Shown here piece after piece: positions 1 to 8,089 of a DNA stretch of 64,000 nucleotides (position 1 is the stretch's first letter; every line of letters starts with the position of its first letter). A program made the position numbers and the translations under genes. The stretch is from Streptomyces sp. TSRI0281 (GTDB taxonomy: Bacteria > Actinomycetota > Actinomycetes > Streptomycetales > Streptomycetaceae). The stretch covers positions 97,555 through 161,554 of the forward strand of contig NZ_LWLE01000011.1 in assembly GCF_001905125.1 (NCBI RefSeq). The letters run 5' to 3'. The notes beneath the pieces were generated by a model. It was given only the letters and a program-made list of their open reading frames with translations. It was not told the origin of the DNA and searched no databases.

Positions 1-231
1 GCGGAGCTGCGTCTGGCCCTGGTCAGCCGCGAAGCCGTACGGCTGTGCTGGCGAGCGGTGGAGAGTCAGCTGTTCCCCACGGCCGGTTCCAGTTCGGTCC
101 GTCACGGCGAGCGGATCGAGCGGGTGTGGCGCGATCTGTCGATGCTCCACAGCCACGCCGGCAACGGCATCTTCCTCGCCACCCACGCCAACCGCGAGCT
201 GTCGCAGGCCCACTTCGGCCCGCTCGGCTGA
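1..231 (+). CDS. Acyl-CoA dehydrogenase-type flavoprotein, C-terminal end (partial)
   Basis: The reading frame is open from base 1 and ends at the TGA at 229-231, giving the last 76 residues of a protein that starts before the window. The segment RVWRDLSMLHSHAG matches the C-terminal helix of the acyl-CoA dehydrogenase type-2 domain found in flavin-dependent monooxygenases such as the 4-hydroxyphenylacetate hydroxylase relatives. It is a separate gene from the full-length relative at 3959-5140. It shows that the cluster continues to the left. Its substrate cannot be judged from this fragment. Confidence 0.6.
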   Translation, partial: AELRLALVSREAVRLCWRAVESQLFPTAGSSSVRHGERIERVWRDLSMLHSHAGNGIFLATHANRELSQAHFGPLG

Positions 232-258
232 TCCCGGCACGCCCCCTCCGTACCGCCC

Positions 259-332
259 CGTACCGCTGCCCGGCCGGTATCGCTCCGTATCTCCTCGTAC
301 CGCTGCCCGGTCCGTATCGCTCCGTATCTCCT
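259..332. repeat. Intergenic tandem repeat, 37 bp x 2 plus a partial third
   Basis: Two adjacent 37-bp units (259-295 and 296-332) differ at about two positions and are followed by a degenerate third beginning at 333. The sequence is built from CGTACCG and CCGTATC words. It fills the gap between the flavoprotein end and the P450 start, so it lies in the P450 5' leader. No gene is seen in this gap. Confidence 0.8.
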
Positions 333-395
333 CGTACCGCTCCGTACCGCCGCCCGCCCCGCCGCCCCAGGCCAGAAGAGAAACCGGACACTTCC

Positions 396-1640
396 ATGGA
401 GCAACGCTGCCCGTTCGCCCTCGACACCACCGGCCGGGACATCCACGGCGAGGCCGCCGCCCTGCGCGAGCAGGGCCCGGCCACCCGGGTGGAACTGCCA
501 GGCGGAGTGGTCGCCTGGTCCCTCAACAGCCACGACATCATCAAGAAGGTGCTCACCGACCCGCGGGTCACCAAGAGCGCGCGGTCCCACTGGCCGGCCT
601 TCGTCAACGGAGAGATACCGCCGGACTGGGAGCTGATCAGCTGGGTGGCCATGGACAACATGGTCACCGCCTACGGCAAGAACCACGTACGGCTGCGCAA
701 GCTGGTCGGCAAGGCGTTCACGCCGCGCCGCACCGCCGCCTTCCGGCCGCGTGTCGAGGAGCTGACCAAGCAGCTCCTGGACGCCCTGGAGACGGCCGGG
801 CCCGACGAGGTGGTGGACCTGCGGGAGCGGTTCGCCTACCCGCTGCCGGCCCGGCTCGTCGCCGACCTGATCGGCATGGAGGAGGAGGCCCGCGCGAAGA
901 CCGCCAAGGTCATCGACGCGATGGTCGACACCACGGTCACCCCCGAGCAGGCGCAGGCGGTGCTGGCCGGCTGGCGCGGGGCGATGGCCGACCTCATCGC
1001 CGACAAGCGGCGCGAGCCCGGCGAGGACATCACCAGTGACCTGGTCGCCGCGCGGGACGAGGACGGCACCGCGCTGTCGGAGGAGGAACTCGCCGACACG
1101 ATCTTCGCCATCCTCGGCGCCGGTTCGGAGACCACGATCAACTTCTTCGACAACGCCATCACCGCCCTGCTCAGCGATCCCGCACAACTGGAACTGATCC
1201 GCTCCGGCCGGGCCACCTGGGACGACGTCATCGACGAGACACTGCGCGTCGAGTCGCCGCTGGCGCACCTGCCCCTGCGTTACGCGGCCGAGGACATCGA
1301 GCTCGACGGGGTCACCATCCCCAAGGGCGACCCGATTTTGGTCAACTACAGCGCCGTGGGCCGCGACCCGGAGCTCCACCCGGACAGCCCCGGCACCTTC
1401 GACCTGACCCGGCCCGACAAGGCGCACCTGTCCTTCGGGGTGGGCCCGCACTACTGCATGGGTGCCGGTATCGCCCGCCTCGTCGCCACGACGGGTCTGT
1501 CCCAGCTGTTCGAGCGGTTCCCGGACCTGTCGCTGGCCGTGGACAGCGGTGAACTGCAGCCGCTGCCGACGTTCATCATGAACGGTCACCGCAGCCTCCC
1601 GGTCCGTCTGAAGGCCCCGGTCCCGGCGGCCGCCGGCTGA
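396..1640 (+). CDS. Cytochrome P450
   Basis: A 414-residue bacterial class-I P450. The I-helix oxygen-activation motif AGSETT is present, the K-helix has ETLRVESP, and the haem loop is FGVGPHYCMG with the axial cysteine near residue 354. There is no N-terminal membrane anchor, so the protein should be soluble and need ferredoxin partners, which are not in this window. The start at ATG 396 is preceded by AGAAGAG. It stands alone on the plus strand behind a repeat-containing leader and ends before a strong hairpin terminator. In an enediyne cluster it is probably a core- or substituent-hydroxylating enzyme; the substrate is inferred only from context. Confidence 0.9.
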   Translation: MEQRCPFALDTTGRDIHGEAAALREQGPATRVELPGGVVAWSLNSHDIIKKVLTDPRVTKSARSHWPAFVNGEIPPDWELISWVAMDNMVTAYGKNHVRLRKLVGKAFTPRRTAAFRPRVEELTKQLLDALETAGPDEVVDLRERFAYPLPARLVADLIGMEEEARAKTAKVIDAMVDTTVTPEQAQAVLAGWRGAMADLIADKRREPGEDITSDLVAARDEDGTALSEEELADTIFAILGAGSETTINFFDNAITALLSDPAQLELIRSGRATWDDVIDETLRVESPLAHLPLRYAAEDIELDGVTIPKGDPILVNYSAVGRDPELHPDSPGTFDLTRPDKAHLSFGVGPHYCMGAGIARLVATTGLSQLFERFPDLSLAVDSGELQPLPTFIMNGHRSLPVRLKAPVPAAAG

Positions 1641-1662
1641 CACCCCGTACCCGCCCACGCGT

Positions 1663-1694
1663 CGAAGGGCCGCCCCGGCCGGGGCGGCCCTTCG
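1663..1694 (+). terminator. Rho-independent-type hairpin after P450
   Basis: A perfect inverted repeat, CGAAGGGCCGCCCCGG and its complement, starts 23 bp after the P450 stop. It lacks a long U tract, as is usual in Streptomyces. Confidence 0.85.
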
Positions 1695-1793
1695 TCGTTC
1701 CCGCCGCCGCCCGCACCGCGACACACCACCGCGACACACCACCGGAGCGCACCACCGGAACTCACCACTGGGACACGGACCGCGGCACACCAC

Positions 1794-1955
1794 GACGGCA
1801 CAGCACACCCCGGCACCGCACCGCGGCACAGCACGACGGCACAGCACACCCCGGCACCGCACCGCGGCACAGCACGACGGCACAGCACACCCCGGCACCG
1901 CACCGCGGCACAGCACGGCGGCACCACACCCCGGCACCGCACCGCGGCACAGCAC
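1794..1955. repeat. Intergenic tandem repeat, 41 bp x 4
   Basis: Three near-identical 41-bp units (1794-1834, 1835-1875, 1876-1916) and a 39-bp fourth lie between two convergent genes. The unit is rich in CGGCACAGCAC and CCGCACCGCGG words. Frames through it are low-complexity and there is no credible gene. The stretch 1641-2001 holds only this array and two terminators. Unspaced adjacent units exclude a CRISPR array. Confidence 0.9.
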
Positions 1956-1989
1956 GACGCCCGGCCGGGGGGTCCGGCCGGGCGTCGTG
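1953..1989 (-). terminator. Hairpin terminator for FAD monooxygenase gene
   Basis: A near-perfect inverted repeat with CACGACGCCCGGCCGG in one arm and a four-base loop lies 12 bp beyond the stop of the minus-strand gene at 2002. Confidence 0.85.
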
Positions 1990-2001
1990 GGTGGACGGGG
2001 G

Positions 2002-3351
2002 TCAGGCGGCCACGGTCTGCTTCCCGCGGCGTGAGCCCTTGAGCACGCGGTACATCATGCGCGGGCTCATCAGGGCCTGCGGCGATTCGACGAGGCCCGC
2101 CACCCGCATGAAGGTGCCGGTGATGCGGCCGTCGTGGACCGCCGCCGCCTGCAGCCGCGCCATGTACGCACCGCCCGTGCGCACCTTGGCGTTCCGTACG
2201 CCCTCGACCTCGGGGTAACCGAGGTCCCCTCCCGCGGAGAAGTCCCACGGGACGTCGATGACACCGGAGATGTCGCGCTGGAACTCCAGGGGCTGCGGCG
2301 ACAGACCACGCGCCAGGTGGCCGTCGAGCACCTTGGCCTCCATCGCGGCGACCGTCATGCCCTGTCCGTAGACCGGGTTGAAGCTGCACGCCGCGTCGCC
2401 CATCACCAGCAGCCCGGCGGGCAGGCTCCGCAGCCGCTCGTAGTGGCGCCGCACGCTCGCCGGATAGCGGAAGGTCGAGCCGTCCCCGACGGGTTCGGCG
2501 TCCTGGAGGACGTCGTAGATGTCGGAGACCGGAAGGGTCTTGGTCCAGGCGAGGTATCCCTCCAGGTCGGCCGGCGCGCTGTCGCCCAGCACCCCGGTCA
2601 GCGAGACCGCGATGAGCCCGTCCTCGATGCGGGAGAGGAACGCCCCGCGCCGGTGGCTGGGCGAGGAGACGGGGTTGATGGACAGGTCGCCGTTGAGCAC
2701 ACCGAGGTCCGGCAGCCGGAAGAGGCGCGTGGTGTAGCTGAGGTCGATCTTGATGCGCTGCTCCTCGGGGCGCTCGTACCCGAGTTCCTCCAGCCACAGC
2801 GGTGTGCGCGAGCCCCGGCCGCTGGTGTCCACGACGAGCCCGGCATCGAGGACCTGCTCCGGCTCGCCGGGCCGCTGGCTCTGGACCCGGGCCCCGGTGA
2901 CGGTGGTCCTCGCGTCGTCCGTGACGAGCCCGACGATGTCGTGCCGGTCGAGGAACCTCACGTTCTCCAGCGCGGCGACCCGCGCCCGTACCCGGCCCTC
3001 CAGCACCGGGCGGGTGGCGGAGACGCACACCAGCCCCGTGGTGGCGGGGCTGAGCCGGCGGCCGTTGAAGTACCAGCGCAGCTCTCCGAGGTCACCCGTC
3101 GGGATGCCGGCCGCGACGGCCTCGTCGGTGAATCCGGGGAAGAACTCGTCGAGTATCTGCTGTCCGCGGGCGAGCAGGCCGTGCACGTGGCGGCCCTGGG
3201 GCACACCCCGGCGCGCCTCGGCGCCCGGCGACATGTCGTCGCGGTCCACGACGACGACCTCGCGGAACCTGTCGGCGAGCACCCGGGCGGCCAGCAGGCC
3301 GGCCATGCTGCCGCCGAGTACCACCGCGCGGCCTGCTTTCGTGTCGGCCAT
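2002..3351 (-). CDS. FAD-dependent monooxygenase (squalene-epoxidase/PHBH-like)
   Basis: A 449-residue flavoprotein with an N-terminal dinucleotide fold (VVLGGSMAGLLAARVLA), an acidic end to beta-2 (VVVVDRDD) and the second FAD motif GLLVMGDAACSFNPVYGQGM in the C-terminal half. This is the architecture of class-A flavin monooxygenases such as the halogenase/geranylgeranyl-reductase/squalene epoxidase group. ATG 3351 is chosen because AAGGAGG sits eight bases upstream; the in-frame GTG at 3360 is less well placed. The next two genes upstream on this strand (SgcJ-like and flavoprotein) are probably co-transcribed. It likely hydroxylates or epoxidises an intermediate; the exact role is inferred. 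Confidence 0.85.
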   Translation of the reverse strand: MADTKAGRAVVLGGSMAGLLAARVLADRFREVVVVDRDDMSPGAEARRGVPQGRHVHGLLARGQQILDEFFPGFTDEAVAAGIPTGDLGELRWYFNGRRLSPATTGLVCVSATRPVLEGRVRARVAALENVRFLDRHDIVGLVTDDARTTVTGARVQSQRPGEPEQVLDAGLVVDTSGRGSRTPLWLEELGYERPEEQRIKIDLSYTTRLFRLPDLGVLNGDLSINPVSSPSHRRGAFLSRIEDGLIAVSLTGVLGDSAPADLEGYLAWTKTLPVSDIYDVLQDAEPVGDGSTFRYPASVRRHYERLRSLPAGLLVMGDAACSFNPVYGQGMTVAAMEAKVLDGHLARGLSPQPLEFQRDISGVIDVPWDFSAGGDLGYPEVEGVRNAKVRTGGAYMARLQAAAVHDGRITGTFMRVAGLVESPQALMSPRMMYRVLKGSRRGKQTVAA

Positions 3352-3393
3352 CGCCGCCACCTCCTTGGGAATGAGTACGGAGCGGACAGGCCG

Positions 3394-3825
3394 TCAGGCG
3401 GCGTGGAGGGGAGTGTTCTGGTACGCGGCGAGGTGCCAGGCGCCGCCGCGCTTGACCACGACCCAGGAGCCGTGGACGGCGCGCTCGGGGCTCGGTTCGG
3501 TCTGCCCCGGGGCGAGGATGCCGCCGCGGGTGATGAGGATGCCGGACTCCGCGTCGGCGAAGCGGATGTCCACGGGGGTGCCGGTGACCCGGGTGCCCTT
3601 GAGGGGGCCGGTGAACGCCTCGGTCATGAAGGCGGCGATGGCCTCCTGGCCCTGCTGGAAGACGCCGGGCAGGATCATCGTGCCGTCGGGGGTGAAGACC
3701 TCGGCGAACGCCTGGGCGTCGTGCGCGGCCCAGGCGGCGACGACTCGGCCGGGCACGGCCGCGACGGCGGCCTTGTCCTTGTCGGAGATCTCGATGGCGG
3801 GCGCGTCGGTGGTCTGAGCAGTCAT
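3394..3825 (-). CDS. SgcJ/SnoaL-like (NTF2-fold) protein
   Basis: A 143-residue protein of the SnoaL-like/DUF4440 NTF2 fold. It has an N-terminal helix with the typical VVAAWAAHDAQAFAEVFTPDGT segment (residues about 30-50) and a C-terminal strand with SWVVVKRGGAWHLAAYQNTP. Small proteins of this type (SgcJ in C-1027, NCS-Orf16 in neocarzinostatin) are conserved in enediyne clusters and are thought to act on core formation, though their reaction is not firmly established. It lies 42 bp from the FAD monooxygenase and downstream of a repeat-containing leader, and probably shares its transcript. Confidence 0.8.
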   Translation of the reverse strand: MTAQTTDAPAIEISDKDKAAVAAVPGRVVAAWAAHDAQAFAEVFTPDGTMILPGVFQQGQEAIAAFMTEAFTGPLKGTRVTGTPVDIRFADAESGILITRGGILAPGQTEPSPERAVHGSWVVVKRGGAWHLAAYQNTPLHAA

Positions 3826-3850
3826 TCCGGTGGGCTCCTCGGTCTCGAAA

Positions 3851-3929
3851 TGCGGTCTCGTGCGGTCTCGTGCGGTCTCGTCGAAATGCGGTCCCGTAGA
3901 AGTGCGGTCCCGCCGAAATGCGGTACCGC
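3851..3929. repeat. Six iterated copies of TGCGGTCTCG-type decamer
   Basis: TGCGGTCTCG occurs back to back at 3851, 3861 and 3871, and as TGCGGTCCCG or TGCGGTACCG at 3887, 3903 and 3920. The array fills the gap between two minus-strand genes and so would lie in the SgcJ-like gene's leader. Whether it is regulatory or simply slipped-strand expansion is unknown. Confidence 0.85.
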
Positions 3930-3958
3930 ACGTGCGGGCCGGGGCTGTGACTGCGGCC

Positions 3959-5140
3959 TCAGATGTAGAGCGTGTTCGGCTCCTGGCCGCACAGGACGCG
4001 GCCGTAGAGCTCGTTGTTCGTGTTCGGGTTCATCAGGGCGTGCAGGTTGATCGCCTGGATGTCGCGGACGACGCGCTGGATGGGGACGTCGCGGTAGATC
4101 GAGGAGCCGCCGCTGGCGGAGGCGAGCAGGTCGACGGCCTCCTTGGCGAGCCGGCACACGGCCCCCAGGTCGGCGCGGGCGCGGGCGCGCTCCTCCAGCG
4201 TCCAGGTGTCGCCGGACTCGCCCTTGCTGTCCACGAGCGAGGCCAGCCGGTGGGCGTGGAACTCGGCCTGATCGGTCTTGAGCGTCGCCTCGGCGGCCTG
4301 GAAGTGGGTGAGCGGCGCCTCGGACTGCTGCTGGTAGGTGGTGTAGGTGATGGTGCGTCCCGGCAGCCGCTCGAAGAAGAGGTCCCGGGCGGCCTGGGCC
4401 AGTCCCAGCGCGGTGCCCACCGACGAGGCCGAGGCGACGGGCAGCAGCGGGGTGCGGTAGACGGGCGTCCGGGCGTTCAGCTCGGAGGCGTAACTCCCCT
4501 GGAGGATCGCGCCGAGCGGCAGGACGCGCTCCTGCGGGACGAAGAGGTCCTGGGCGACGGTGCTGACGCTGCCGGTGGCGCGCAGACCGGTGGTGTCCCA
4601 GTCGTCGATGATCGTCAGGTCCTCGATCGGCACCAGAGCCATCACGGGCTGCGGCGGTCCGTCGGGACCCTGCAGGACGGCAATGATCTCCTGCCAGTGG
4701 CTGTGCCGGGCGCCGCTGACGAAGCCCCACTTGCCGTTGACGGTGATACCGCCGGGCGCCGGCGTGGCCAGCGCGGACGGGCTGAGGGTGCCGCAGATCC
4801 GGACGTCCGGGGTGGAGAAGACCTCGTCCTGGACGCTGTCGGGGAACAGGCAGGTCATCCAGGTCGGGATCCAGTAGACGGCCGTGGTCCAGGCCGCTGC
4901 GCCGTCGGCACGGCCGAGGGCGGCGGCGACATCGACGAGGGTACGGGTGTCGGCCTCGAAGCCGCCGTAGCGCTTGGGCACCCGCAGCCGGAAGAATCCG
5001 GCGTCCCCCAGCGCCTCGACGGTCTCGTCCTGGAGTCTGCCGTCCTGCTCCGCCTGCGCGGCGTTCTTCTTCAGAAGCGGTGCCAGCTCGACTGCGCGCT
5101 GGACGAGTTGCGCCCGCGTGGGGATGTCGGCGGTCAGCAT
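3959..5140 (-). CDS. Acyl-CoA dehydrogenase-like flavin monooxygenase
   Basis: A 393-residue protein with the acyl-CoA dehydrogenase fold used by flavin-dependent group-D monooxygenases. The N-terminal helical domain has GDAGFFRLRVPKRYGG (about residues 47-62), the middle strand domain has TVNGKWGFVSGA, and the C-terminal helices end in RDIQAINLHALMNPN, the usual QRxxRDxxAxxxH-like segment. ATG 5140 has AGGAGG six bases upstream. Relatives take reduced flavin from a separate reductase; the cluster's flavin reductase at 40024-40572 could supply it. The plus-strand SgcC-type gene is divergent from it. Confidence 0.85.
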   Translation of the reverse strand: MLTADIPTRAQLVQRAVELAPLLKKNAAQAEQDGRLQDETVEALGDAGFFRLRVPKRYGGFEADTRTLVDVAAALGRADGAAAWTTAVYWIPTWMTCLFPDSVQDEVFSTPDVRICGTLSPSALATPAPGGITVNGKWGFVSGARHSHWQEIIAVLQGPDGPPQPVMALVPIEDLTIIDDWDTTGLRATGSVSTVAQDLFVPQERVLPLGAILQGSYASELNARTPVYRTPLLPVASASSVGTALGLAQAARDLFFERLPGRTITYTTYQQQSEAPLTHFQAAEATLKTDQAEFHAHRLASLVDSKGESGDTWTLEERARARADLGAVCRLAKEAVDLLASASGGSSIYRDVPIQRVVRDIQAINLHALMNPNTNNELYGRVLCGQEPNTLYI

Positions 5141-5417
5141 CGGTTTCCTCCTGGACATGACGATCGTGAAGAGTGGCAGGACTGGAGAGACCGTCACATC
5201 GGCAGGGGACGGGCGGCACCTCTTGGATTGCGCACCTGCCGTCGGCGGCACGGCGCGAAAGGACATCGCAGCCCCGCGGCGGGCCGTTCACGGATGCGTG
5301 CGGCGGTCCCGCACGCAGGGAGAAGCCCTGGTCGCCGCCGACTGCCACGATGGCATCCCGGCCACGCCCGCGCGCCCCGGCATCGGGCGGTGAGGGGATT
5401 TCGAGGGAAGAGGGCTC
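5141..5417. promoter_or_regulatory. Divergent promoter region between flavoprotein and SgcC-type genes
   Basis: This 277-bp gap separates two divergent genes and must hold promoters for both. I see no credible gene, no clear inverted repeat and no convincing -35/-10 pair. The plus-strand gene has GGAAGAGGG before ATG 5418. Confidence 0.5.
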
Positions 5418-7001
5418 ATGACCGATCAGCACCGCTCCGGCGCCGAGAGTCGTCCTCGGTCATCGGTGAGCCGGCCGCTCACCGGCGACGAGTACATCGA
5501 GAGCCTGCGCGACGACCGGCAGGTGTTCCTGTACGGGGAACGCGTCAAGGACATCACCGCCCACCCTGCGTTCCACAACCCGGTACGGATGACGGCACGG
5601 CTCTACGACGCTCTGCACGACCCGGCCACCCAGGACGTCCTGACCACCCGGACGGACACGGGCAGCGGCGGACTGACCCACCGCTTCTACACCACGCCGC
5701 ACAGCGCCGAGGACCTCGTCGCCGACCAGCAGGCGATCGCCGCGTGGTCCCGGATGAGCTACGGCTGGATGGGCCGCAGCCCCGACTACAAGGCGGCCTT
5801 CCTCGGCACACTGGGAGCCAACGCGGACTTCTACGGGCCGTTCGCCGACAACGCACGGCGCTGGTACCGCGAGGCCCAGGAGAAGGTCCTGTACTGGAAC
5901 CACGCGATCGTGCATCCGCCGGTGGACCGCAGCCTGCCGCCGGACGAGGTGGCGGACGTCTTCGTGCACGTGGAGAAGGAGACCGACGCGGGGCTCGTGG
6001 TCAGCGGCGCGAAGGTGGTCGCCACCGGCTCGGCGCTGACCCACCACAACTTCATCGCGCACTACGGACTGCCCATCAAGAAGAAGGAGTTCGCGCTGGT
6101 GGCCACGGTGCCCACCGGCGCCGCCGGGGTGAAGCTGATCTGCCGCCCCTCCTACAGCGCCACCGCGGCCGTGATGGGCACCCCGTTCGACTACCCGCTG
6201 TCCTCGCGGCTCGACGAGAACGACACCATCCTGGTCATGGACAAGGTGCTCATCCCGTGGGAGAACGTGTTCATCTACGGGGACATGGCGAAGATCCAGA
6301 TGTTCTCGTCGCAGTCCGGGTTCATGGAGCGCTTCACCTTCCATGGATGCACCCGGCTGGCCGTCAAGCTGGAGTTCATCGCGGGAGCGCTCGCGAAGGC
6401 CCTGGAGGTCACCGGGACCCAGGACTTCCGGGGCGTGCAGACCCGCCTCGGTGAGGTCCTGGCCTGGCGCAACCTCTTCTGGGGCCTGTCGGACGCGGCG
6501 GCCCGCAATCCGGTGGAGTGGCACAACGGGGCGGTGCTGCCCAATCCGCAGTACGGCATGGCCTACCGCTGGTTCATGCAGATCGGCTACCCGCGCGTCA
6601 AGGAGATCATCGAGCAGGACGTGGCGAGCGGCCTGATCTACCTCAACTCCAGCGCGGACGACTTCAAGAACCCCGAGATCCGCCCCTACCTCGACAAGTA
6701 CGTACGGGGCTCGAACGGCATCGAAGCCGTCGACCGGGTCAAGGTGCTCAAGCTCCTGTGGGACGCGGTGGGGACGGAGTTCGGCGGACGCCACGAGCTG
6801 TACGAGCGCAACTACGCCGGCAACCACGAGAACACCCGCACCGAGCTGCTGTTCGCGCAGACCGCCTCGGGGCAGATCGACGACTACAAGGCGCTGGTCG
6901 ACCAGTGCATGTCGGAGTACGACCTGGACGGCTGGACGGTGCCCGACCTCTCCTCGTTCGAGGGGCTCAGGGACATCCGCAGGAACCTGCCCGGCTGCTG
7001 A
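5418..7001 (+). CDS. HpaB/SgcC-type FAD-dependent aromatic hydroxylase
   Basis: A 527-residue member of the 4-hydroxyphenylacetate 3-monooxygenase (HpaB) family. It starts with the family's LTGDEYIESLRDDRQVFLYG, continues with HPAFHNP and the FAD-contact region around FALVATVPTGAAGVKLICRPSY, and has the C-terminal NYAGNHENTR segment. Its length equals that of SgcC of C-1027, which hydroxylates the carrier-bound beta-tyrosine unit using FADH2 from a reductase (SgcE6). The flavin reductase at 40024-40572 is the probable partner. No tyrosine aminomutase is visible in this window, so which tyrosine-derived substrate it uses is unknown. Confidence 0.9.
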   Translation: MTDQHRSGAESRPRSSVSRPLTGDEYIESLRDDRQVFLYGERVKDITAHPAFHNPVRMTARLYDALHDPATQDVLTTRTDTGSGGLTHRFYTTPHSAEDLVADQQAIAAWSRMSYGWMGRSPDYKAAFLGTLGANADFYGPFADNARRWYREAQEKVLYWNHAIVHPPVDRSLPPDEVADVFVHVEKETDAGLVVSGAKVVATGSALTHHNFIAHYGLPIKKKEFALVATVPTGAAGVKLICRPSYSATAAVMGTPFDYPLSSRLDENDTILVMDKVLIPWENVFIYGDMAKIQMFSSQSGFMERFTFHGCTRLAVKLEFIAGALAKALEVTGTQDFRGVQTRLGEVLAWRNLFWGLSDAAARNPVEWHNGAVLPNPQYGMAYRWFMQIGYPRVKEIIEQDVASGLIYLNSSADDFKNPEIRPYLDKYVRGSNGIEAVDRVKVLKLLWDAVGTEFGGRHELYERNYAGNHENTRTELLFAQTASGQIDDYKALVDQCMSEYDLDGWTVPDLSSFEGLRDIRRNLPGC

Positions 7002-7055
7002 TCCCCCGCTGCAGCCGGAAGCGGCACGGGCGTCCACCGGTGGCGGCAAGGGTGT

Positions 7056-7085
7056 GACCGGGACAGCCCTTCAGGTGTCCCGGTC
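7056..7085. terminator. Hairpin terminator after SgcC-type gene
   Basis: GACCGGGACA at 7056-7065 pairs perfectly with TGTCCCGGTC at 7076-7085 around a ten-base loop. It lies between convergent genes and overlaps the extreme end of the broken acetyltransferase gene. Confidence 0.75.
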
Positions 7086-7936
7086 CGTCACCCGTTCGGT
7101 CCGGTGCCGCCGGTGGTGATACCCGGCCGAGGGGGTCTCCACGAGCAGCCGTTCACGCACGAGCCGGTAGCCGATGACCCGGTTCACAGCGAGCATCGGG
7201 GCGTTCTCCCGGTTCACGGTGACCGTGACCGACCCGGCCTCGGGAACAGCTCGTGCAGACGCAGTGTGTGGCGCGCTTTCATCCAGCGGGCCAGCCCGCC
7301 GGTCCGGTGTCCGGCGGTATCGTGCTGGTCGGCTGCCTGCGCACGGGCATCGGCCACCGTCGCACCGACGACCTCGCACGAGGGCAGGTGGACCACCGCG
7401 CTGACGAGCAGTCGCTGCCCGGCCGTCTCCGCCTCCCAGGCACGGACCGCCGCGGTGTCCCAGGCTCGGGACGCCATCTGCAGCGCGGCTCCGGGCGCGT
7501 CCAGCACATGGCCCATCACCCGTCCGAACGAGGGTGCCCATTCCGCAGGGGCCGCACGCTGCCAGGACACCACCCGGTAGTCGGGGTGAGGATTCGCCGC
7601 CAGCTCGTGGCAGCGCCTCAGGACGTCCCAGTCGAGCCGCTGTTCATGCAGTTCCAACCGCAGCATCACGCGCCACCCGCGAACAAATCTCGGTCCGGGC
7701 GTCCCCGCCGACACCATCGCCTGGATCCGCTCCGTCCCCCGGTCCCCGGCCTCTGCCGCGATCCGGGCGAGCAACGCCGACCCGATGCCCCGGCACCGCG
7801 CCTGCGGCGCCACGGACAGACGAAGGAACCCGATCGCGGGATCGTGCCGCTGCGCCCGCAGGCACCCGGTCCCGTTCTCGTCGTGGTACACCGGGCCGTC
7901 GGCGGCCCGGTGCGTTGCCGCGAAGTGCTGTCGACG
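7071..7936 (-). pseudogene. Broken GNAT acetyltransferase
   Basis: One frame (7891 to about 7243) carries the GNAT acetyl-CoA loop (LRLSVAPQARCRGIGSALL) and a second GNAT-like half ending RHTLRLHELFP. The reading then has to move frame to continue as EAGSVTVTVNRENAPMLAVNRVIGYRLV, the end of the same domain. One base appears lost in a C run near 7241-7243. At the other end the open frame meets a stop near 7937 before any plausible N-terminus, so about 100 residues of the first domain are missing. The gene is therefore decayed at two places. It marks the border between enediyne tailoring genes and the tRNA-linked island. Confidence 0.8.
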
Positions 7937-8089
7937 TCACGCCGGCCTCGCCGGACTGTCCAGGCCGGCTCCAACCCGGCGTTCTGCGGATTGGGCTGCT
8001 CAGCGCTGTTCTGTCGACTGCATCCGCCTGCCCGCCCCAGCGAGGCAAGCTCTGGCGTGGGGCACGTATCAGCGGGCAGGATCGGCCGC

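Noticed and set aside
1794..1955. CRISPR array
   Set aside because: Units are directly adjacent with no unique spacers, and there are no cas genes.
2134..4050. 638-codon plus-strand frame opposite the FAD monooxygenase and SgcJ-like genes
   Set aside because: Shadow frame: the minus strand carries clear flavoprotein and NTF2-fold motifs and good ribosome-binding sites.
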